A stretch of DNA of 64,000 nt from Fibrobacter sp. (GTDB lineage Bacteria > Fibrobacterota > Fibrobacteria > Fibrobacterales > Fibrobacteraceae), in NCBI GenBank assembly GCA_017649565.1, contig JAGCGO010000066.1, positions 52,756 through 116,755 on the forward strand, written 5' to 3'. Under the pieces are notes generated by a model. That model was given only the letters and a program-made list of their open reading frames with translations. It searched no databases and was not told where the DNA came from. The translations under genes were made by a program, and so were the position numbers. Numbering within the stretch: the first letter of the stretch is position 1; each line of letters begins with the position of its first letter. Shown piece after piece: positions 9,660 through 18,724 of the stretch.

Positions 9660-10883
9660 ATGAAAAAATGGAGTTTTGACGTTTCCAAGGACGACACCCT
9701 GGCCGTAAAGGGTATCGCCATCATGATGATGCTGGTGCACCACCTGTTCGCCTTCCCGGCGCGCCTGCTTCCCGGTACGCATTTCAATAGTTTGTTCGTA
9801 TTTTCCGACGCGACGACGCTGGAATGGCATGTGTCCGCCTTCTGCAAGGTGTGCGTTGCCATATTTACGCTCCTCGCGGGATACGGTATTTTCAAGAGCT
9901 ATTCTTCCAAGCTGCTTCCCAGCGACGAACAGTGCGAAACGTTGCTCGCCTTTTTTGCCCGCCGCCTCAAGAAGCTCTACTTCAAGGTCTGGCCGGTGTT
10001 TATCGTGTTTGTACCGCTGGGCCTGATTCTCGGCAAGCCGAACGTGAACACCTACGTCTCGCACTGGATCAGGAACGCGCTCCTTCTCGAGACGAACTTC
10101 AATTTTGAATGGTGGTTCCTTACGGAATACGTCATCCTCATTTTCATGACTCCGATGGTCATGTGGTTCTTCAGGCGCAAGCGGAGCAACATCTACAATG
10201 ACATAGTCTGGATTATCCTTTTGAACGTGTTCGTGACGAGAATCCTTGCCGGTTTTGTCGTGAAGTTTCCCTACACCGCCGAACTCAACGTTTCGTATTT
10301 CTGGATCAAGATGTCTATCGCGCTGAGCCTGTTGCCCATATACATGACCGGCGCATGGCTTGCCAAGTACGACGTGTTCGAGCGGGCGATCAATTCCCTG
10401 CGGACGAGTGCCGTAAAGCGTATCGTAGTCGCTGTGCTGCTTCTGCTGGTCGCCTATTTCCTGCGTGACGGCTGGAAGCAACCGGACAGGTGGGGCATCG
10501 ATTTCTTTGACTTCGCGTACGCCTCGATGGTGACGCTCGGGGTCGTCCTTCTGGTGTACAGGTTGCGCGTGGTGAAGAGCGTGCTCGTGATTTTCGGCAG
10601 GCAGTCCATCGGGATCTGGCTTACGCACAGCTTCTTCTGCTACTACTATTTCCAGGAGCTGGTCTATTCGCCGAAGAATCCTATACTGATATTCCTGCTC
10701 GCGTTCGGCCTTTCGTTCTTGAGCGCATGGATAATCGATTTTGCGTGCAATGGCGTGTATAGGCTTGCCGGGCATGCTCCGGAAAACGTGGTACTTGTCC
10801 GCGAGGAACCCAGACGCAACCGGTTCTTCAGGAACAGGGGCCGCCGTGGCAACGGCCGCCGCCCACCCCGCGACTCGAAGTAG
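9660..10883 (+). CDS. Membrane acyltransferase (acyltransferase 3-like), 407 aa
   Basis: About ten hydrophobic segments are visible. The N-terminal sequence KGIAIMMMLVHHLFAF is the hallmark of the acyltransferase-3/OafA superfamily, whose paired His is proposed to be catalytic. Such proteins O-acylate surface glycans or lipids at the inner membrane. The C-terminus is unusual: a short cytoplasmic tail rich in Arg, Asn and Gly (RNRFFRNRGRRGNGRR). The acceptor is unknown. It is spaced 29 bases from tmk and probably co-transcribed. Confidence 0.82.
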   Translation: MKKWSFDVSKDDTLAVKGIAIMMMLVHHLFAFPARLLPGTHFNSLFVFSDATTLEWHVSAFCKVCVAIFTLLAGYGIFKSYSSKLLPSDEQCETLLAFFARRLKKLYFKVWPVFIVFVPLGLILGKPNVNTYVSHWIRNALLLETNFNFEWWFLTEYVILIFMTPMVMWFFRRKRSNIYNDIVWIILLNVFVTRILAGFVVKFPYTAELNVSYFWIKMSIALSLLPIYMTGAWLAKYDVFERAINSLRTSAVKRIVVAVLLLLVAYFLRDGWKQPDRWGIDFFDFAYASMVTLGVVLLVYRLRVVKSVLVIFGRQSIGIWLTHSFFCYYYFQELVYSPKNPILIFLLAFGLSFLSAWIIDFACNGVYRLAGHAPENVVLVREEPRRNRFFRNRGRRGNGRRPPRDSK

Positions 10884-10959
10884 CATCTACTTGAATAAAA
10901 GGGTGAAAAAAGTAAAACCTCGGGGCCGTATCCCCTTAAATATCTATATTTGACTGGCT

Positions 10960-11277
10960 ATGGCTCTTTGCTTGGATACAGAACATCTGGAAACGGTGCA
11001 GCGGATTTTGGGCCTCCATTTTGAAGGTATCGAAGTCTGGGCGTACGGTCCGAGGGTCACGGGCACGGACTGTCCCCCCGATATGGACCTCGAACTTGTC
11101 GTTGTTTCGGAAAAGCCGATTTCCTTCGACGATATGACTGCCGTCGAAAAGGCTTTCGTCGAAAGCGAGCTTCCGTTCCGGGTCGATATCATCGACTGGG
11201 CCAAATTGCCTGAATCCCTGCAAAAGCAAATCAAAAAAGATCACGATGTCGTCCAGGCGCCCAAGGCGGAGGCCTAG
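10960..11277 (+). CDS. Minimal nucleotidyltransferase (MNT-like) domain protein, 105 aa
   Basis: The small pol-beta-type fold is visible: WAYGPRVTGTDCPPDMDLELVVV corresponds to the G(S/G)RxxGxxxxxSDxDL signature, and VDIIDW supplies the third strand with its acidic residue. The usual Ser after Gly is Pro here, which may weaken nucleotide binding. MNT proteins often pair with a HEPN partner in toxin-antitoxin modules, but no HEPN-like gene is adjacent. It is followed after 21 bases by the LpoA-like gene. Confidence 0.75.
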   Translation: MALCLDTEHLETVQRILGLHFEGIEVWAYGPRVTGTDCPPDMDLELVVVSEKPISFDDMTAVEKAFVESELPFRVDIIDWAKLPESLQKQIKKDHDVVQAPKAEA

Positions 11278-11298
11278 CGGCGGCGAGAAAGGGTTACT

Positions 11299-13116
11299 AT
11301 GAAACGTCTTCTTCCCTTCCTGTTTGTTTCTTTCTTTTCTTCGATGATTTTCGCCCAGGGCGATTTGTCGCAGGCCATGTCCCTGATTCAGGACGGCCGT
11401 TGCTCGGACGCTATCGCCCCCCTGGTCAAGGTTTACAAGTCCAGCTTCCGCAACAGCTCCGGCGAGAAGGCCGCGGTGATGCTTACGGAATGCTACCTGC
11501 GCGAACACAAGCGCGACGAGGCCGACAAGGTTTCCAGCCGCTTCCTCGAATACTACGTGTCCACCCCGTACCGCGAACGTATGGAACTGGCACATGCCAT
11601 CGTCCTGGTCGAGCGCGGTGCCGTGTACGAAGGCGTCGAGGACATGTTGCGCATCCTCGCCTATTCCAAGAACCCCGCCGCCCGCTCCCGCACCAAGGAA
11701 GTCGCCGTGCAGACTATCGCCGCCTCGCTCATGACGGCGGACCAGCTCCAGGCGCTCCTCGAGAAGTATCCTGTGGACAAGGACCTGGTCGGCTGGATGC
11801 AGCTGCAGCTGGGTCGCGAATGCCAGAATGCCGGCCGCTACAAGGCCGCCCGCTACTGGTACAAGAAGGTCCTGAATTCCGGCGCCTCTGAAAAGCTGGT
11901 CAATACCGCCGAGAAGGGCATCAGTTCCCTCGAGGATTACGGTGCCGGCATGCCGACGGTTCTTGTACTGGCCCCGCTTTCCGGCGATTTTGCCGAGTTC
12001 GGCGCCGCCGCCGTGCAGGGCGTGATTCTCGCTTTTGAACAGGCCGGCCTCAAGGGCAAGGTGAACATCCGCACCGCCGACACCCGCGCCGACGCCTCCG
12101 TGGCCCTCCTGCGTACGCAGCAGGCTATCAACCAGGACAGCATTGTCGCCGTCGTCGGCCCCATCATGAGCGGCCCTGCAGCAACGGTCGGCGCCTGGAT
12201 GGGCAGCAACTTCCAGCATATCCCGATGATCACCCCGACAGCGACCGACGACGGTATCGCCCGCATGGGTCCGAACATCTTCCAGGTGAACATCACCATG
12301 GAAAACCTCGCGAACAAGATCGCCGACTTTGCCATCAAGTGCCTGGACATCCGCGAGTTCGCCGTGCTGAGCCCGCTGGGCGACTACGGCAGCGCCATGT
12401 CGCAGAGCTTCACCACCGCGGTTGAACGCCGTGGCGGCACGGTGGTCGCCTTCCGCAACTACGAGGAAGGCCGCCCGGACTACAAGACCGAATTCGACCT
12501 CATCCGCGACGTGCGCTTCAAGCAGGAAAACCGCCGCAGGAATATCGCCCGCGGCGCGGAAAACCTCGATGCCGTGAATGCCAAGGACCGCCGCTTCTAC
12601 ATGCAGGACTCCACGTTCCACATCCCGGGCATCTTTGTCGCGGCCACGAACCCCTCCGATGCGGGCCTCATGGCAGGCCAGATCGCGTTCAACAAGCTTT
12701 CCGGTACGCTGCTCGGCACGTCGGGCTGGTACGGTCGCGAACTTCTGGTGCAGGGCAAGCGCCTGGTGGACAGCTCCTACTTCAGCGTGCCCGGCCTCGA
12801 CATGGGCAAGAGCGAGAGCTACTCGAAGTTTGCGAAGGCGTTCCAGGAAAGGTGGGGCTCCGAACCGGGTGAAGACAAGGTGAGCGGCCTCAGCTACGAC
12901 GCCGCGAACATCGTGTTCAGCACGCTTGCGAAGTCCCCGAACAGCATGACGAACGCCATCAACAACACTGGATCGTTCCAGGGCGTGTACGGCGACATCA
13001 AGTTCCGTCGTGGCGTGAATGTCAATAGCAAGATCGTGACGGTCCAGAAGGGCAAGTTCGAGACGCTCAACGGCTGCCCCGAGCCCGCTCCGGCCCCCGA
13101 GAAAAAGAAGAAGTAG
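11299..13116 (+). CDS. LpoA-like TPR plus periplasmic-binding protein, 605 aa
   Basis: A signal peptide (MKRLLPFLFVSFFSSMIFAQ) is followed by TPR-like helical repeats to about residue 210 (for example AARYWYKKVLNSGASEKL). A type I periplasmic-binding (LivK-like) domain starts at MPTVLVLAPLSGDFAEFG and includes VAVVGPIMSGPAATVGAW and MITPTATDDGIARMGPNIFQ. This order is that of the LpoA penicillin-binding-protein activator group, so a role in controlling peptidoglycan synthesis is inferred; an amino-acid-binding role is the alternative. The tail ends in Pro/Glu/Lys. AAAGGG lies upstream of the ATG. Confidence 0.82.
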   Translation: MKRLLPFLFVSFFSSMIFAQGDLSQAMSLIQDGRCSDAIAPLVKVYKSSFRNSSGEKAAVMLTECYLREHKRDEADKVSSRFLEYYVSTPYRERMELAHAIVLVERGAVYEGVEDMLRILAYSKNPAARSRTKEVAVQTIAASLMTADQLQALLEKYPVDKDLVGWMQLQLGRECQNAGRYKAARYWYKKVLNSGASEKLVNTAEKGISSLEDYGAGMPTVLVLAPLSGDFAEFGAAAVQGVILAFEQAGLKGKVNIRTADTRADASVALLRTQQAINQDSIVAVVGPIMSGPAATVGAWMGSNFQHIPMITPTATDDGIARMGPNIFQVNITMENLANKIADFAIKCLDIREFAVLSPLGDYGSAMSQSFTTAVERRGGTVVAFRNYEEGRPDYKTEFDLIRDVRFKQENRRRNIARGAENLDAVNAKDRRFYMQDSTFHIPGIFVAATNPSDAGLMAGQIAFNKLSGTLLGTSGWYGRELLVQGKRLVDSSYFSVPGLDMGKSESYSKFAKAFQERWGSEPGEDKVSGLSYDAANIVFSTLAKSPNSMTNAINNTGSFQGVYGDIKFRRGVNVNSKIVTVQKGKFETLNGCPEPAPAPEKKKK

Positions 13117-13122
13117 TCGCGG

Positions 13123-13338
13123 CTAGTCGACCATGCTGCCACCGATGGTGGCGGCGACGAAGTCCGGCGAGTCCCCGTTCCTGTAGAAGGAGTAAAGGTC
13201 GTCGTCGTTCATGACGTCTTCCAGGTTGACTTCGCTGGCGGTGGCGCCCAGCTCTTCGCGGATGCGCCTCTTGAACGCGACAAATCCGGAGTGGATCTTG
13301 TAGAACGAAATGGCAGATGTTTTATGCAGCAGATTCAT
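13123..13338 (-). CDS. Small hypothetical protein, 71 aa
   Basis: The start is set by a strong GGAGG (complement of 13343-13347) four bases before the ATG, giving MNLLHKTSAISFYKIHSGFV. Longer in-frame starts lack such a site. The middle (RRIREELGATASEVNLEDVM) looks helical and acidic; the end is VAATIGGSMVD. It has no recognised domain. It lies convergent with, and only 6 bases from, the LpoA-like gene. Confidence 0.65.
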   Translation of the reverse strand: MNLLHKTSAISFYKIHSGFVAFKRRIREELGATASEVNLEDVMNDDDLYSFYRNGDSPDFVAATIGGSMVD

Positions 13339-13803
13339 GAAACCTCCGTCAAGCTCTTGTTTTTCCACAATTGTCGACAAGCCTGGAAAGGCTTGGTGGA
13401 TAGATTGTGGAGAAACATCCGGCCTCTGAAAAGAGTTATAGAAAATTGAAAAATGCAAAACAAGGATGTAAGAAATTGACATGTGATATGTGTCTCTTTT
13501 TTTTGCTCGGTTAGTTTGTTCTTACTATACGCCAGATAATGGTGCCGGATTGCGGCTAAGTCCTTGTCAAATAAGGAAATAGGGCGTCAGAAGCATGCCT
13601 GTGGTGCAGTGTACGTGTATCACGCTTTTTTTATTCCACATTGGACTAAAGCCGCTATATTGCGCAATTTTTTTGAAAGTTTTTTGTAATCAATCGCAGG
13701 TGTGGCCTCGCTTGTGGAGCGATTGTGGATAGCGGTGGTATGTACGTTGTGGATTGACGCCGTTTGTGGTCCTTGCGGTGTGCAAATGCTATATTTACGC
13801 AAT
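13339..13803. other. 465-bp non-coding region with DnaA-box-like sequences
   Basis: No gene is seen. One site fits the relaxed DnaA-box consensus TTWTNCACA exactly (TTTTCCACA at 13361). Four weaker ones are TGTGGAGAA at 13406, TATTCCACA at 13632, TGTGGATAG at 13724 and TGTGGATTG at 13748. The middle is AT-rich. It may simply be a divergent promoter region. Confidence 0.4.
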
Positions 13804-14739
13804 ATGTTTTTAAGGGCCCTGCTCATCATGGCATTGTTATCGCTTTCGGCGTTGGCCGGGCCTGTTTCCCTGTCGCTTCCGGATTCCCTCATGGCGCTCT
13901 CGGAGAACGTGACGCGCCTGTCGATGGCGCTGCGCTATGACGACGCTCTCGCCGCGGCCAAGCGTGTCCGCACGGCGGACGAGGGGGTGGGCTGCGTCCT
14001 CGAAAATGTTGTACGCATCAGCCTTTATGACGACCGCGGCGATACGGCCGCGCTGCAGCGCGCCGGCCGGGAACTCGAGAGTTGCCGGAGCGACGGCATG
14101 TGGGATGCGCTCCGCAAGTTCGAGCTGGGCTACGTGCAGAGCGAATCCGGGCACTCCATCAAGGGCGCCATGCAGACGCGCTCCGCCGCGAAGATTTTCG
14201 AGAACTCCGAGGACCAGGAGGCCCGCGCCTTCTACGCCATCTACGCCTACTATATCGACAAGAGCTTCAGCTGGGTGCCCTTCAAGTCGGACCACCGCAA
14301 GGAATACCTTGCCGTGCTCGACAGCGCTTCTAAGAACTCCGCGAGGTTCTGGCCCCTGTTCCTGACTCCGCTTATCTGGATGCACTACGACAAGGAAGAC
14401 TTCGCGACAGGCCTCAAGCTTGCAGAACGCGGACTTGCGAAGTCGCCCGGACACCCGGTGATGCTGCAGATTAAGGCCGACATGCTTTACAGGCTCAAGC
14501 GCTACGATGAGGCCGCCCGCATCTACGAGGCGAGCGCCGCCGACTATCTCAAGCGTACGGGCAAGTCCATCCGCTACTGGTGTTCGGTGCTGAACCTTAT
14601 CCGTATCCATGCCGATGCCGGCGATGCGAAAAAGGCCGCCGAATGGCGCGCCAAGCTCAAGGACCCGGCCTACGAATCCCTGAAGGAATGGATGCCGGGC
14701 TCGCTGGTGGACGACCTCAAGAAGCGCAATTTATACTGA
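13804..14739 (+). CDS. Secreted TPR-like protein, 311 aa
   Basis: The ATG at 13804 opens a signal peptide (MFLRALLIMALLSLSALAG); the longer in-frame ORF from 13702 would bury it and is rejected. The mature protein is helical with Ala-rich repeats typical of TPR/Sel1 scaffolds (FATGLKLAERGLAKSPGHPVML, split by pairs of helices; KRYDEAARIYEASAADYL). It is probably a periplasmic protein-protein interaction factor. The client is unknown. An extended -10-like TGCTATATT lies just upstream of the start. Confidence 0.75.
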   Translation: MFLRALLIMALLSLSALAGPVSLSLPDSLMALSENVTRLSMALRYDDALAAAKRVRTADEGVGCVLENVVRISLYDDRGDTAALQRAGRELESCRSDGMWDALRKFELGYVQSESGHSIKGAMQTRSAAKIFENSEDQEARAFYAIYAYYIDKSFSWVPFKSDHRKEYLAVLDSASKNSARFWPLFLTPLIWMHYDKEDFATGLKLAERGLAKSPGHPVMLQIKADMLYRLKRYDEAARIYEASAADYLKRTGKSIRYWCSVLNLIRIHADAGDAKKAAEWRAKLKDPAYESLKEWMPGSLVDDLKKRNLY

Positions 14740-14870
14740 GCGAAGCCTGCGCAGGGCAGGTTGTTTTAAAGATTTTACGATTTTTTTCGCATTCGGGTGG
14801 ATAAAACCCGCCGCTTCTACGTCTATAATGTGTCAAACTCTGGACGCTACAAAAGGAGCGACAAAAACCA

Positions 14871-15548
14871 ATGGAAGATTACCGCATTGGGTTCTTCATA
14901 GATGGGTTCACCCTCAAGAGGGTCAACGAGTACTACCGATTCTACCACCCGTACAGGTCGCGGCTCGACTTCAAGGGACTCAAAAGCTGGGTCAGGGCCG
15001 AGGCCGTCCAAGTGTTCCGTCCCCAGGGGCGCATCTTGATGGAGGCGCATTACTACCACCCCTACAAGGATCCGAAAACGCGCGGCTGGCATACGTCCGG
15101 AATCTTGCGGTTCGAACAGCAGATTGCGGAAGCCGGGATGCAGATCCACTACAGCGAGAACTACCTTGACAACCAGTTCAACCCGAACATGGCGCTGCTG
15201 GACGATGCCGTAGTGTTTTCGTGCTACCGCAAGCTGAATGCGATAGTCCTGCTCAGCACGCAGGGTCAGTACGCCACCCTCTCGGATCGCGTGGCGCCGT
15301 ACAGCATTCCGGTGCTCCTGCTCGGCTGGAACTTTTCGTATCTGAAGGACAACGAGCTTGTATCCTGGAAGACGGACACGGCGTTAAAGGAGAAGGCTTC
15401 GTACTACGTGGCGATGGACAAGGTTGTCGAGAACCTGACGGAGCAGGACCCTCTCCGGTTTGGCATATTCCAGAGGGAAAAGTATCTCGTCAAGACCTAC
15501 CTCCGGGGCAAGGCTGCGGACAAAGTAACCGAATGGAGGGTCTCGTGA
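14871..15548 (+). CDS. NYN-domain (LabA/DUF88-like) protein, 225 aa
   Basis: It begins with YRIGFFIDGFTLKRVNEYY, the acidic first strand of NYN PIN-like nucleases (FIDG). ALLDDAVVFSCYRKLNAIVLL and ST/GQYATL match the second acidic cluster and the strand after it. NYN proteins are usually metal-dependent RNases in RNA processing; activity here is inferred, and some catalytic Asp positions look altered (STQGQY where SGDGDF is usual). AAAGGAG is upstream. It is monocistronic and ends before a hairpin shared with the convergent gene. Confidence 0.75.
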   Translation: MEDYRIGFFIDGFTLKRVNEYYRFYHPYRSRLDFKGLKSWVRAEAVQVFRPQGRILMEAHYYHPYKDPKTRGWHTSGILRFEQQIAEAGMQIHYSENYLDNQFNPNMALLDDAVVFSCYRKLNAIVLLSTQGQYATLSDRVAPYSIPVLLLGWNFSYLKDNELVSWKTDTALKEKASYYVAMDKVVENLTEQDPLRFGIFQREKYLVKTYLRGKAADKVTEWRVS

Positions 15549-15559
15549 GGTTATAAAGA

Positions 15560-15580
15560 AAGGCTCCTGTGCGGAGCCTT
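15560..15580. terminator. Hairpin between convergent genes
   Basis: An 8-bp stem AAGGCTCC / GGAGCCTT with a 5-base loop lies between the NYN gene and the convergent barrel protein. The T-tract is weak, so termination is uncertain. Confidence 0.55.
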
Positions 15581-15606
15581 CTTGGAAAACTTGTGCGGAG
15601 TGGCTA

Positions 15607-16524
15607 TTATAGCCTGTCTCTTTGCTTCTTCTGCCAGTCGCTCAGGAACAGCCAGGTGAGGCGCAGGCCTGCAAACCAGGTATCGCCGATAGCGTCGGTG
15701 TTCTGGTAGGGAACCGTATTGCTCATGGTGCGCGATTCGACCTTGAGTTCGTTGTAGCGGATGAAGCGGTAGCCACCGTAGGCGCCGATAGCGAAGCGGC
15801 TGAATTCAAGCCTGAGTTCCAGTTCGGAGTTGAAGGTGGTGGCGAGCGTGCTGTAGTCGCGGTCTCTCATGGTGTCCCACTTGCTCGGGTTCTCCATGTA
15901 CACGAGGTCAAAGTTCGAGGCGAAGTGGAAGTTGATGAGGTTCAAGCCGAAACCGACGGCGGGGATAAGGTTGATAATCGTGTTTTCGCCAAAGAGCTTC
16001 CAGCCGAACATCCAGTCGACGCCGTAGGAGTACCATTCAACGTCGTACAGGGGGTACTTCTGGGTGCGGACTTCGACAACGTTACCTTCGCTGTCCTCGA
16101 TCGCGCTGCTGGCGGAATACGTCTTGGCCGGGCGTTCGGAAATCTGGGGCGGCATGAAGTTGACGTCGAACCAGGTCAGGAACTGCTTGTACTGGGCACC
16201 GAAGTTCACGTGCAGCCCGAGGTAGTAGTTGTTGAACTTGGAATACTTGAAGGTTCCGGCGAATGCCAGGGTGTCGAGCTTGGTTCCACCTTCTCCATCG
16301 GGGACGGAGACCTCTTCTACGTGGGAGCCGTTGCGGAACGCGATGTTGTTGACATATTCATGGAACTCGGAACGCATGCCACGGTAGTCTGCACCGATGG
16401 AAATGAACCCGCGCACATGGTCGCTTTCGTAAAAGCCGGATTCGGCGTCAGCGAATGCGGTAGACGAAAGGGTCAGCAGGCTCGCGACGGCAAAAGTGAG
16501 AAAAGAGGTTATTTTTGTCTTCAT
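15607..16524 (-). CDS. Putative outer-membrane beta-barrel protein, 305 aa
   Basis: A long signal peptide (MKTKITSFLTFAVASLLTLS, ending STAFA) precedes a body of alternating aromatic strands: GFISIGADYRGM, YYLGLHVNFGAQY, FAIGAYGGYRFIRYNEL. The C-terminal strand WFAGLRLTWLFL is a plausible barrel-closing strand, although the protein continues with SDWQKKQRDRL. No family is recognised. It is probably an outer-membrane protein. It is convergent with the NYN gene and divergent from the BtuF-like gene. Confidence 0.7.
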   Translation of the reverse strand: MKTKITSFLTFAVASLLTLSSTAFADAESGFYESDHVRGFISIGADYRGMRSEFHEYVNNIAFRNGSHVEEVSVPDGEGGTKLDTLAFAGTFKYSKFNNYYLGLHVNFGAQYKQFLTWFDVNFMPPQISERPAKTYSASSAIEDSEGNVVEVRTQKYPLYDVEWYSYGVDWMFGWKLFGENTIINLIPAVGFGLNLINFHFASNFDLVYMENPSKWDTMRDRDYSTLATTFNSELELRLEFSRFAIGAYGGYRFIRYNELKVESRTMSNTVPYQNTDAIGDTWFAGLRLTWLFLSDWQKKQRDRL

Positions 16525-16601
16525 AAAAGAAACTCCAAAAAAGGATTTCGCAATATAAAATACATTATGTTCGCGCCTTGTGCAGGAAATTTTTTCATAA
16601 G

Positions 16602-17906
16602 ATGTTAAAAATCAACCATTTACGATGGTCTAACAGGCCGGTCCTGGGGGGCCGGTTGGGCCGTAATTCCGTTATTCGCCTTGTCCGGGCCCTGTCCTGC
16701 GGCTTTTTTTGCTCCGCTCTTGCCGTGCTGTGCGCCTGCGGCGATGGGGGGCAGTCGCGGGGGAAACCGGCCGGGCAGGTCGCGTCCGGTTGCGCCGACA
16801 GTGTCGAATTTGGCGGGATGCAGTACAGCAAGATGCTCAGGGTGGGGAAGTCCTGCGGCCAGGGAATTGCCGATGTCCGTTCCGTGATCGGTCGCGATAC
16901 CTTGGTGCAACGCTTTGTTCTGGTGGACGACTCGGCCCTGGCGGCAGGCGGGCTCGACCTTGCGCAGGTGCAGCGCGGGGCGGCCTGGAAGGGGGCCGCT
17001 GTGCTGCACGTGCCGCTTCACCGTGCGGTGGTTCTTTCGTCGGCACAGCTGGGCTACATGCTGAAGCTCGGCGTGGCCGACCGTGTCGCGGGCGTCGGTG
17101 ACGGGCGGTTCATCGTGGACAGTGCCCTGTATGCAAGGACGCAGGCGGGCGAGGTCGTAGAAGTCGGGAACGGGCATGGGCTCGTGCTCGAGAAGGTGCT
17201 GGGGCTTAAGCCTGAACTTGTGATGACGTTTGCGACAGGCGGCGGCTACGACGACTACGAGCGCCTGCAGGCGCTGGGCATTCCCATGATGCTCACCTCG
17301 GAATGGCAGGAAGACAGCCCGCTCGCAAAGTTCGAATGGATTAAGTTGTTCGGCATGCTTTTCGGCAAGCAGGCGCTCGCGGACTCCATTTTTAAACAAA
17401 CTAACGAAGAATACCTCTCGCACCTCGCGCCTCGAACCTCGAGCCTCGAGCCTCCTCGTGTACTCGTGGGCATGTCTTACGGCGGGGTATGGTATGCCCC
17501 GGGCGGCAGGAGCTTCACGGCGCAGCTCATCCGCGACGCGGGCGGGCGCTACCTGTGGGAAAGCGACACGACCCGCGAGATGAAGCTTTCGCTGGAGGAG
17601 GTCTTTGCCATCGCTGACAGTGCCGATGTCTGGATCAATCCCGGCGCGTTCGTGAGTGCCGACGAAATCCTTGCCGCCGAACCGCGCGTGAAAGGCGTGA
17701 AGGCGTTCCGCGACGGCCGCGTTTACCAGAACGACGGAATCAAGGGCCCCGGTGGCGGTAACGACTTTTACGAAAGCGCCGTGGCTAATCCGGCCGGATT
17801 GCTTGCGAATGTGATTGGGAGCATATACCCCGATTCTGTGTCCCCGAAAAAGCCGGATTTGGAACATTCACCCTACAAGTGGTACAGGAATATTTTTAAA
17901 TTTTGA
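16602..17906 (+). CDS. BtuF/FecB-like substrate-binding lipoprotein, 434 aa
   Basis: The ATG at 16602 leads to a lipobox (ALAVLCAC), so the protein is a lipoprotein. The two-lobed class III binding-protein pattern is present: MLKLGVADRVAGVGDGRFI, LKPELVMTFATGGGYDDYERLQALGIP, and PLAKFEWIKLFGMLFGKQALAD, the backbone helix region of iron-siderophore/cobalamin binders. No permease or ATPase gene adjoins it. Residues encoded at 17423-17457 (LAPRTSSLEPP) come from a dispersed intergenic repeat inserted in frame. The stop overlaps the vicinity of the next start. Confidence 0.82.
   Translation: MLKINHLRWSNRPVLGGRLGRNSVIRLVRALSCGFFCSALAVLCACGDGGQSRGKPAGQVASGCADSVEFGGMQYSKMLRVGKSCGQGIADVRSVIGRDTLVQRFVLVDDSALAAGGLDLAQVQRGAAWKGAAVLHVPLHRAVVLSSAQLGYMLKLGVADRVAGVGDGRFIVDSALYARTQAGEVVEVGNGHGLVLEKVLGLKPELVMTFATGGGYDDYERLQALGIPMMLTSEWQEDSPLAKFEWIKLFGMLFGKQALADSIFKQTNEEYLSHLAPRTSSLEPPRVLVGMSYGGVWYAPGGRSFTAQLIRDAGGRYLWESDTTREMKLSLEEVFAIADSADVWINPGAFVSADEILAAEPRVKGVKAFRDGRVYQNDGIKGPGGGNDFYESAVANPAGLLANVIGSIYPDSVSPKKPDLEHSPYKWYRNIFKF
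17423..17457. repeat. In-frame copy of the CCTCGA repeat inside a CDS
   Basis: CCTCGCGCCTCGAACCTC followed by GAGCCTCGAGCCTCCTCG is the same motif that is intergenic at 283-300 and 26552-26571. Here it sits in the BtuF-like gene without breaking the frame. Confidence 0.7.
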
Positions 17907-17908
17907 GC

Positions 17909-18709
17909 ATGAAACCACATACAGGTATTGGCGATTGGATAGCCGCAACTTATGAACTGGGCCTGCCCTTTTTGCAACAGGTTCCCCGCGAGTGTGCCGA
18001 CTATTTGCTTCTGAATGCGCAGATCCGCGAGTATGATGCTGGCGAGGTGATCATCAACGGGAACTCCGTTGGCGAGTCTTTCTGCGTATTGCAGAGCGGG
18101 CGAGCCCAGGTGTGTGGGCAGATTTTGCCGGATGGACACTACAGTGTCTTGGCCTACATCGAGACAGGCGCCTGCTTTGGCGAGATGTCCATTATCTGCA
18201 ACGAGCCCACGAGCAATACCGTCATTGCGGCCGAAGACGGCTGCACCGTGCTCCATGTGACCCGTGAGGAGTTCGTCAAGTTCCTCGACAAGAACCCCAA
18301 CATCATGGTCTACTTGTACAAGGTCGTGGCGGACCGCCTCCGTGCGAAAAACCTCGCTTTTGACGAGTTCGAGAGGCTTTCGTTGCTGGCTTCGGCAAAG
18401 GTGCTGCCCTTTATCGACTTCGCGCAGACGCTCGAGAAGAGCCGCGTGACCGGCACCGTGATGTTCGAGTGCAACGGCGAGAGCGGCTTTATCGCCTTCC
18501 GTGACGGCCGTATTTGCTGTGCCAAGTGCGGCAAGCTTACGGGTCCGGATGCCCTCGAGAAACTGCTTTCCTGGGGCGACGATACCTATTTCAAGTTGGA
18601 TACGCACCTGATGCCGGGTACGGTGAACATCAACCAGATGTCCGATACCACGAGCCTCATCTTGGATGCATTGAGAAATATTGATGAAAAACAAGGTGCC
18701 CAGTACTAG
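17909..18709 (+). CDS. Cyclic-nucleotide-binding domain plus DUF4388-like regulator, 266 aa
   Basis: Residues ~30-145 form a cNMP-binding beta-roll: YDAGEVIINGNSVGESFCVL, then ETGACFGEMSIICNEPTSNT, the phosphate-binding cassette position. There is no DNA-binding HTH. The C-terminal half (IDFAQTLEKSRVTGTVMFE, GFIAFRDGRICCAKCGKLTG) resembles DUF4388/PATAN-type domains of response-regulator systems. It is probably a signalling adaptor, not a CRP-type transcription factor. The canonical Arg of the cassette is not obvious (EPTSNTV), so the ligand is uncertain. The start is two bases after the preceding stop, and purM follows after 15. Confidence 0.8.
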   Translation: MKPHTGIGDWIAATYELGLPFLQQVPRECADYLLLNAQIREYDAGEVIINGNSVGESFCVLQSGRAQVCGQILPDGHYSVLAYIETGACFGEMSIICNEPTSNTVIAAEDGCTVLHVTREEFVKFLDKNPNIMVYLYKVVADRLRAKNLAFDEFERLSLLASAKVLPFIDFAQTLEKSRVTGTVMFECNGESGFIAFRDGRICCAKCGKLTGPDALEKLLSWGDDTYFKLDTHLMPGTVNINQMSDTTSLILDALRNIDEKQGAQY

Positions 18710-18724
18710 GGCAAAGGAAAAAAG

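Noticed and set aside
13361..13756. Firm oriC call at the DnaA-box-like cluster
   Set aside because: Only one box fits the relaxed consensus fully, no dnaA or dnaN gene is near, and skew cannot be computed from this window.
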